This document shows, piece by piece, positions 56,841 to 64,000 of a stretch of 64,000 nucleotides of DNA. The notes beneath the pieces are model-generated. The model ran no database searches. It was not told where the DNA came from and was given only the letters and a program-made list of their open reading frames with translations. Where the stretch lies: contig NC_133390.1 in assembly GCF_047511655.1 (NCBI RefSeq), positions 93,379,583 through 93,443,582 of the forward strand. Direction: 5' to 3'. Source of the stretch: Castor canadensis. Taxonomy: Eukaryota > Chordata > Mammalia > Rodentia > Castoridae. The position numbers and the translations under genes are program-made. The stretch's first letter is position 1. Each line of letters begins with the position of its first letter.

Positions 56841-58440
56841 TCTTGAATAATTTATTTTAAGCAAAATTGGGGTATAAGTCTAATCTTTTGGAGGTTAACT
56901 TAGGAAAAGCACTTGTTAATTTAGAGGAAAAATGCTAATCAAATTGAAAGAAAAATCTGCCACAATAAAGGTAAGCAATTGAAAATAGGATGGGGAAATT
57001 GAGACCAAGGTTGGGTTCACATCCACTTTACTAAGGATGAAAACAGTTCCCAGAAGAAAACAGAAAAAGCAAACAACCAAAACAGACTGTTTTCTGAGTG
57101 ACAGTCATTGGTGACACAGGAACAATAACAGAGTTAGAATGTTGCATGAGGGAGGGGAACTAGTGTTACAGACTTAAAGGATAAATGGGATGCAGAACAG
57201 AAGACAGCAAGGGAGCAGGGAAAGTATAAATAGAGAGAATGGTCATGCAAAAGACTGGGGGGAGGAAAGGCAAAAGATTTAAGATGGGTCTAGGAATATG
57301 CTTTCAAAGAAGAAGGTAGAAATCACTGTGGCAAGCAAATCCAATTCTTAATTGTAGATGTTCTTATGGGAGGATTTGTGAAAATGGATGTAGAAATGAA
57401 GATAGGAGGATTTGTGAAAATTGATGAAGCAAGACCAGGAGAGGAAGGGTTCAAGAAAAGAGGGGAGCCAGATTGCTTTTTTAAAAGGTCATTTTTTTTA
57501 AAAGTTAGAAGAAAAGAATACATACAGTAAAAAAATAAATAAATAAAGATTGAAAGCTTCTATGCTACCAAAATTAAAATATTGTTGACTCAATGCTGGC
57601 ACTTGCTCACTGTTGTTCACTTATAGTCAGTCTGTAATGTCCTGCCTAACCACAGCTATAACTCTTGCGCATCCCATGATACTGATACACTGTTGCTCTC
57701 AAATGACCTTCATAGTTATCTTTCTATGATAATTTAGAGGAGGTATGTTTCTCAGATTCTGTATGATTGGGTGTCCAAAGCAATTTCATGCATGAATATA
57801 GACTTTAATGAATCCAGGCTACCCAATATTATAAATTAGCAGAAGAGTATGGACAAAACTTCGAAAGAGAGTTGAAAGAGAAAGTACTTTATTGTTGGAT
57901 AATCTAGTTTCAAGCATAACATTTAGAACAGAATAGATGCACAAATATTTGCTAAACTAATGAATTCATGAATAAAGCAAATAGCCAGTTTGTTCTAGTA
58001 AAGTGATCTGGAAATCAGATTATGATTTCAGAAGATAAGTAGCTACAAAGTGAATCTTGAGTAATATCCTAACCTGATTTTTGAGTCACTTCACTGAAAA
58101 TATATTTGTGTTATTTAAGGATAAATAAAATATTCCCACTGTACCTTATTAAGTATAGTAGATGAGCAAATTTATAATCAATTAAAATATTTTGAGATTT
58201 ATATTTTATTTCTTGCTTAATGCTTCATATACTAATATGCAATCAGATACTCAACTTTAAAAAAAATTTTTCCTAACTCTGTATTTATAACCTACCACCA
58301 GAGACATCAATAATCTTACCTACTTGGTTGGAGGAGGGGGAATTTCTGAAAACAGACAAGAAAAGCCTCACTACTTGCTGATTATATCTTGAAAATGTCA
58401 TAGATTAGACATATAGGAAAAGATGCTGGAGAATGTCTAA
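56841..58440. other. Non-coding stretch, presumed intronic
   Basis: No named repeat apart from a short ATAAA tract at 57527-57547. Within 57356-57425 a near-duplicate text ('aggaggatttgtgaaaat' at about 57371 and again at about 57406) marks a local 35-bp tandem duplication, reflected as a repeated S-I-F-T-N-P-P-I peptide in the minus-strand frame. Confidence 0.45.
57368..57424 (+). repeat. Imperfect ~36-bp tandem duplication
   Basis: 'gggaggatttgtgaaaatgg' (57368-57387) and 'taggaggatttgtgaaaatt' (57404-57423) are near-identical and about 36 bp apart. A local slippage or duplication event is the simplest explanation. Confidence 0.8.
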
Positions 58441-58442
58441 AG

Positions 58443-58726
58443 CAATACTGTACAGCATAACTGTAATGTTGATCATAGGTATAATTTTAAGTTTTTTAGT
58501 AGTTACAAAAGAGGCAAGTGAAGTAATATTATGCTTGTCTCAATATTACCACTTTAACATGAATCAATAAAAAGTTATTAATGTGGTATTTTTCACTTCG
58601 CTCTTTTTTATACTGTCTTAAAATCCACTTTGTGTTTTAAAATTTTAACATCCTAATTTGCACTAACTGCATTCAAACTGTCAATAAGAGTATGTTGCTA
58701 GTGGCTACCATGCTGAACAACATAGA
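58443..58726 (+). mobile_element. hAT-Charlie-like non-autonomous DNA transposon
   Basis: Imperfect inverted ends ('caatactgtacagcata' on the left, 'tgctgaacaacatag' on the right) enclose 'gttttttagtagttacaaaagaggcaagtgaagtaatatt', 'atgaatcaataaaaagttattaatgtggtatttttcac' and 'gttgctagtggctaccatgctg'. This matches the order of a widespread hAT-Charlie MITE, whose ends are 'cagtgctgtccaata' and 'agtggctaccatattggacagc'. No transposase is present. Confidence 0.75.
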
Positions 58727-60215
58727 TCTAGAGGGTCAGATCACATAGTTACAAGCAAATATTAAGTTAAACAGCTAATGGAGTTCCTAAAAAAACTTTA
58801 TTCAGGATTTTTTTTTTTTTGTTTTCTTATGAGAATACAAATGAGTCAAGTTTTTATCTACTTTATTGTATTGTTTGGCTCTATATAGACCTTTAATAAT
58901 GGAGTAGAAGGAAGCCAAACAATAAGAAAAAAATTAATGATTATATAAAAGATATTTCATTACTCTATTTTAAAATGAATATAAGTAAAAAAATAAAATC
59001 TGAAATCAGTTTTATAACATTCTTATAAGTTAAGCATTTTTGGTTATAGAATGTTGCCTATATGTATGGTTTTAATAAATTGCTAAAAAGTACTGTAGCT
59101 TGAATGTTATTGTTTAGCATTTTAGTAGCAAGAGAAGAAAATAAATATCTTATAATCTTGTTAAAGGAATTTGAAGATGCCCTCCCAAAGCTTCACATAA
59201 TTCAAGAAAGAGTAAAGATAAATGGCCATATTTTCAAACCCTGAAATAATAGTGTATGTTGGAAATGTTGACAGATCTTTAATTGTAGCAGCACAAAGTG
59301 TACTGCTAAATGGACCACATATCATCCACGAACAGGAATTTAGGATGCAGTTTGCTGCCTTGACCTTCAAGCTCCAACTGTGTTTTGATCATCAAGAGTA
59401 CATAAATAATATAATTTACAGTCTTTGAAAAAGACTATGTGGACAAAATAAACCACATATGTTATAAGTTTATAAGTTGGCCTCATAGTCTCAAGTTCAG
59501 TCAAGCAACTGACAAATTCACTTAACACATTGCTTTTCAGTTGATGGCAAACAGGTAATGTTTATCGCCAGTTCCCTTATTTATGATCTCGTAATGTGGG
59601 TTCATCTTAGAGGTACTTAGATATTGGCCTTGAAGTCTGAAGTATTTAGGTCTCAAAGGCCTCTCCACAAACTTTTGGCTGATTACCGCTCAAAGATGAA
59701 TTCCCCTTAACCACAGGAAAACTAAAAACTGAACTCCTCTGTACTAGAAAGGGCGAGCTGGAATAGGGATGAGTTTATTTATGTACAGTAACATTCCTAC
59801 TTACTCTGAGGTCATGTTCTGAGGACACAGCAATCAAACTAAACTAAGCTACAGAAGTACTTGGAAGGGCAAATAGGTGTTACAAGCTCAAGAGTCTGTT
59901 GTAAAGAGTGGTGAAATAACTGAAGCAATAGGGAACAGATGCTAGCAGCTAGAAACAATGACATCAATTAGCAGTGATCAAAAAAATGCAGGAATGAAAA
60001 AGAAAAACAACAAAATACTAAACTATTAAATGATTTTTCTGGTTTTTGGCAGCAGACCATGTGCAGTTATTTGGTCCTGGAGCAAATAACTTCAATGGTC
60101 TTTGAAGGCCTTAACTGTGTGCCAGAGAATGTATGATGTTATTTACCTTCAATCAACAGAGGAGAGTGTTGAATATTGTTAAATAAACTTTGAGAAATAC
60201 AGAAACTGGTACCTT
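58727..60215. other. Non-coding stretch, presumed intronic
   Basis: No named repeat. The overlapping open frames at 59161-59428 on both strands lack splice context. Confidence 0.4.
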
Positions 60216-60216
60216 T

Positions 60217-60460
60217 TATAAAGCCTTATCTTAACTAGCAAAAACCCTTGTTCCTTCCTATTATTGCTTATACTCTGTCTTCAACAAAATTAGAGATAAG
60301 GGCAAAATAGTTTCTGCTGGGTGTTGAGGGGGTGGGTGGGAGAGGGAGGGGGTGGAGTGGGTGGTAAGGGAGGGGGTGGGGGCAGGGGGGAGAAATGACC
60401 CAAGCATTGTATGCACATATGAATAAAAAAAACAATACAAATAAATAAATAAATAAAGTC
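60217..60460 (+). mobile_element. L1 3' UTR, 5'-truncated, with poly-A
   Basis: 'ctattattgcttatactctgtcttcaac', 'attagagataagggcaaaatagtttctgctgg', a 64-bp G-rich block, then 'agaaatgacccaagcattgtatgcacatatgaataaaa' and an AAAT-rich tail form the same L1 3' end that appears in reverse at 20.1 and 24.4 kb. The flanking words 'ataaagccttat' (about 60218) and 'ataaagtcttgt' (about 60453) are a plausible imperfect target-site duplication. Confidence 0.9.
60327..60390 (+). other. G-quadruplex-prone polypurine tract in an L1 3' UTR
   Basis: The tract carries at least nine runs of three or more G separated by short spacers, enough for several overlapping intramolecular quadruplexes. It belongs to the L1 3' UTR; G-rich 3' UTRs are a known property of mammalian L1s. 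The complementary C-rich blocks at 20.15 and 24.45 kb are the same element in reverse. Confidence 0.85.
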
Positions 60461-60687
60461 TTGTGCCCTTCCATTTTTCCATCCCCATCTCTGGAAGACC
60501 AAACTCCACCAGTTTATAAGATCTAGCTGAAAATCACATCTCCCTTGATGCCTGCTGTAGCTTATCACAACTGAGGAAAACAAAACCTCAAGCCCTCACT
60601 CTGTCTTTCACCTAGTTTGGCATTTATATTTAGAGATGTTTTCTATCCCTTTCAGATTTTAGATTATAAGGCACAGAAAGATCACTA

Positions 60688-60875
60688 TCTGCTATTATAA
60701 CCTCGGTTATTGCAGTCCAAGGCTAGTTTCAGACAAAAAAAATAAAAAAGAGCAAGATCCCATCTAAAAATAACACAGCAAAAACAGCAGTGAGAGTGTT
60801 ACTCATGTGGTAGAGCACCTGTCTAACAAACAAGAGGCCCTGAGTTCAAATCCTAGAACTGTCAAAAAAGGAAAA
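60688..60875 (+). mobile_element. Composite B1-ID SINE, 5'-truncated
   Basis: A diverged B1-like remnant ('ctattataacctcggttattgcagtccaaggctag', 'aagatcccatct') is followed by an ID-like half with 'catgtggtagagcacctgtctaacaaacaagaggccctgagttcaa' and an A-rich tail. Confidence 0.75.
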
Positions 60876-62720
60876 GTGAGACAGTGATTTGATGTGACTA
60901 CAACAAGGGAGTGCTGGCTTCTCTCTTAGAGCCTCCAGAGACAGTGGCCCTGCTGACACATTTATTTTAAATATATGGACCCCAGGTCTGGGAGAAAATA
61001 AACTTCTCTTGTTTTAGGCCACCAAATGTTGGTGATTTGTTATGACAGTCATAAGAAATTAGGATATTTAGCTTGTGCCTTATACATAAGAGCTACTAAA
61101 ATTTTATGGAATAAGTAGAATGGCAATCATGAAACTTCTCAATTACTTATTTTGGAAAACAGGATTTATGTAGGGAATACAAATGTAACCTAAAACTGAG
61201 GTTTTCCAAAGGAGATACAGTCCAAGACCCTCAGTTGATGCCTGAAATGACAGATTGCACCAAAGCCTGTAGAGACTCTTTTATTTCTACTTATACATCT
61301 GTGATAAAGTTTAATTTATAAATTAGACAAGTAAGTAAGAGATTAATAGCAATAACTAATTATAAAAAAGAACAATCATAACAAAGTTCTTTAATAAAAA
61401 TTGCCAGCATCATCACTCCATTCTCCTTTGCTTACATTGTGCTTTGGAGTCATTATTAATCAAAATCAAGGTTATTTGAACACAAACATTGTGATGCCTT
61501 GACAGTCAGCTGATGAAGAAGAGGACTAATAAGTATATAATGGGCAGGTAGGTTATATAGTGTGGATAAATTTGACAGAGGAAAATTCACCTCCCAAGTG
61601 GGACAGAGTAAATGGCATGAAACTTCATCAGGCTACTCAGAGGAGTGTGCAATATAAAACCTATGAATTGTTTTCTTCTGCAATTTTCCAATTGGCATTT
61701 CCAGACCATGGTTGACTGCATGTATTTGGAACAATGGAAAGCAAAAGCATAAAGCAGAAGGGACTTCCATAATGAGCAGAGAAAATGAAAATTGCCAAGC
61801 ATAATCCAAATTGGGAACAAAACTTAATGGAAGTTTGAAGAATTTAATTTTATACATTATTAAGCCATGATGATTTATAATAATAAATGTGTGAAATAGA
61901 AATGCAAACAATTTCCAAGATAAAATAAAATTCATAAATCTCTAGGAATTAATCTAGGAATACATTTCAATATGTTATTAATTTGTAATACTCAAAGTAC
62001 AGAAAGATTTTTAATTTATTTGATATTTTGTATTGGAAAGAAAAGCTGCTGCTATGAATTAGCTTTCAGAAAATGTCTCTTCTTTATTTTGTCAAAACTG
62101 TCCATTTATTTTCATAGGTAAGAAAAGGAGAGAATAAGGGGAAAGAAGAGGAGTGTGCAAAATACTGCAGAGAGTGTATACTACATTTGGTACATGGACG
62201 GCATTTCTTTCATCTAAAACCTCTCAATCTGACTAGGCTACTTTATATTGGCTTTTGAATGATATAGTGTAAAATCACACTGAATTAACATATCTTCTAA
62301 ACTCCCTGGAGCAACGTATGTCAGCTTTGATTGGAAAATGAGACCTACTATGATTAGTAATAAAAAAAATTGGAGACATTTTAATTGGCACATTTGAAGG
62401 CTATTCCTTCCAAAAATATTTGGCCATGTTTCCTCCCATTTCACATTTTTTTGCCCAATGAGCCAATTACTATTTGCATGTAATTATTTCTGGATGAGAA
62501 AGAGTAGTATAAGGTGAATTTCTTTGTCTATATTAGGATAAGCCAAATATAACCAAACAGATATCAAACAGGATTTCTTCCCAAGACTATTTAACCATTT
62601 AAGGTACTTAACAAAAGTAATCTTAGCTTGTCAATAATACTATTTGAGCTCAAATCAGTAGAAAATCCCTTTCATAGAACAGACTCATCCTATCTACATC
62701 ATAGCAATTCAAAAGCCACT
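60876..62720. other. Non-coding stretch, nothing recognised
   Basis: About 1.8 kb without an assigned repeat. The open frames at 61587-61935 and 62238-62444 (minus) are not flanked by credible splice sites. Confidence 0.4.
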
Positions 62721-62723
62721 GCT

Positions 62724-62885
62724 CAGATGGGTGTGGTGGTACACCACCATAATCCCAGAACTCAAGAGGCTGAGAAAAGGGTTTCTTGAGTTCAAGGTCA
62801 GTATGTGGGACATAGAAAGTTCCAGGCCAATCTGTGCTATAACTTGAGACCCTATTTCAAAAAAAAAGAAAGAAAGAAAGAGGGA
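62724..62885 (+). mobile_element. B1-like SINE monomer with AAAG tail
   Basis: 'gatgggtgtggtggtacacc', 'ataatcccagaactcaagaggctgag', 'tgagttcaaggtcagtatgtggg', 'ccaggccaatctgtgctataacttgagaccctatttc' and a tail that has become (AAAG)n form a B1 unit. The doubled central region is typical of rodent B1 with an internal tandem duplication. Confidence 0.9.
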
Positions 62886-63049
62886 AAAAAGAGAAATTCA
62901 TTGCTTATAAGACCTGTTTTTCTTGACTGCCCTTGATTTCTCCTCTCATTATAGCACTCAGCTATAATCCATCACTAAGTTTTATAGATTCTATCTTTCA
63001 ATATTACAAACTCACCATCTGCTTTTTCCATTTCCAGCAAGCAAATGGT

Positions 63050-63480
63050 TTCTCTGATGGTCAATGTGTCAACTTAGCTAGGCTAGGCAGTCCAGTTGTT
63101 TGGTGAACCATATGTTGCTTTGAAGGCATCCTGTACATGTAATTAAAATTTGTAATCAGTTGTATTTAAGTAAAGGAGACTGCCTTTAACAATGTGGCTG
63201 GGCCTCATCTCATCATTTGAAGATTCCAAAAGCAAAGTCTGCAGTGTTCTAGAAAATAAAGGAGCTCTACTTCAAGATGGCAATATAACAATTCCACCTG
63301 AAGTCTCAGCCTTCCATAGCCTGCCCTACAGATTTCCATCTCAAGACCATGACATGACATCAGCTCTTTCCCTGATTCTCTAGCCCACCTACTCTGCAGA
63401 TTTCACCCATGTAGCATCCACAATCACTCAAGCCATTTCTTTAAAATTCTCTCTTTCTCTGTCTCTCCTGACTATTGTTC
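63050..63480 (+). repeat. Solo LTR of MaLR MLT1 type
   Basis: 'ggtcaatgtgtcaacttagctaggctaggcag', 'agttgtttggtgaaccatatgttgctttgaaggcatcctgtacatgtaattaa', 'aacaatgtggctgggcctcatctcatcatttgaag', 'agcctgccctacagatttc' and 'cacaatcactcaagccatttctttaaaattctctc' match an MLT1-type LTR nearly end to end. It is non-coding. Confidence 0.85.
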
Positions 63481-64000
63481 TATTTTTCTTACTGATACAT
63501 GGAGATAACTAAAATATCACTCCATTTCTAATGTCATCTTCTCTATTACCTCTATATCCTTTCTCCACATAGCAGAGACATGAAGATGCATGATAATATA
63601 ACACTTGATACACAGATAGCTAAGCTGTACAACTATGTACTTTAAATCTATATATAATCATATTTTTATAGCACTGAAATAGCATCTAATCCTCTCTCTA
63701 TGGCCTCTGGTCCCTCGCCTAACCTCTAAACTCAGTCTAAATTACTCCATCAAATCAATTTTGGCTACCATAAAAGAAAACAAAACAAAACAAAAACATG
63801 TTTCTTTCCTTTAGAAAATTTTCAAGTTTGTAATTACATATTTATTTGGTCTTTTGTCTGCATATTCTCTGTTTCTTTCCCATAGTGCGTAAGGAATATG
63901 GGTTAAGCTCATACTTTATATTTCTGGTGTTTTATTCCTCTGTGCCTTGGGATAGTTTTGACAAATGGTAACCATGAAGTATTTTCTGAATAAACAGATG
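63481..64000. other. Non-coding stretch at window end
   Basis: AT-rich sequence with a short AAAAC repeat near 63778-63797. Nothing else recognised. Confidence 0.4.

Noticed and set aside
60261..60583. Three overlapping minus-strand open frames with Pro/Ser-rich stretches
   Set aside because: They are antisense readings of the G-rich L1 3' UTR.

Overview
The window is ordinary, AT-rich, repeat-dense mammalian nuclear DNA, almost certainly from a rodent. There are no operons, CRISPR arrays, CpG islands or long intact reading frames. It contains several classes of interspersed repeat: composite SINEs in which a B1/7SL-like left unit is followed by an ID/tRNA-like right unit, solitary ID-like units, L1 elements of at least two ages, MIR/L2 remnants, MaLR-type solo LTRs and a hAT-Charlie-like DNA transposon. 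The B1-ID composite SINE, and an L1 3' end with a pyrimidine/purine-skewed UTR, fit Castorimorpha (beaver, or kangaroo-rat relatives); beaver is my best guess. This is inferred from remembered repeat types, not from a search.

Layout. 1-300: old LTR-like remnant. 0.3-3.4 kb: no recognised feature. 3.4-7.3 kb: a composite SINE and a very old plus-strand L1 carrying a TA/GATA microsatellite. 7.3-19 kb: mostly unannotatable sequence with decayed LTR, MIR and L2-like pieces. 19-26.3 kb: a minus-strand L1-rich block. It includes an L1 whose ORF2 is joined directly to 3' UTR, and a second, 5'-truncated L1 bracketed by about 130-bp direct repeats. 26.3-30.6 kb: mostly single-copy sequence with one composite SINE. 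30.6-32.3 kb: two oppositely oriented L1 pieces, the second interrupted by a SINE cluster. 33.9-40.9 kb: an unusually repeat-poor stretch. 40.9-41.1 kb: the only convincing protein-coding sequence, a terminal exon on the minus strand. 41.5-64 kb: L1 3' ends, MaLR LTRs, SINEs, a MIR, a hAT element and long featureless stretches.

Gene content. One exon (40911-41113, minus) has a pyrimidine-rich splice acceptor, an open frame of about 67 codons, a stop codon, and a base composition and protein texture unlike its surroundings. I do not recognise the protein. A 25-nt candidate upstream exon (43404-43428) joins it in a compatible phase; a 32-nt candidate further upstream (50394-50425) is much weaker. 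If the terminal exon is real, the repeat-poor 7 kb beyond the stop is a reasonable candidate for a long 3' UTR. In that case most of the right-hand 23 kb is intronic to the same minus-strand gene and most of the left-hand 34 kb is intergenic.

The most notable structures are: (a) an inverted duplication of about 200 bp whose arms flank the terminal coding exon; (b) the long direct repeats around an L1; (c) a perfect 39-bp direct repeat at 48.1/48.6 kb with no recognised element between; and (d) a possible twin-primed L1. I see no credible new molecular system in this window.
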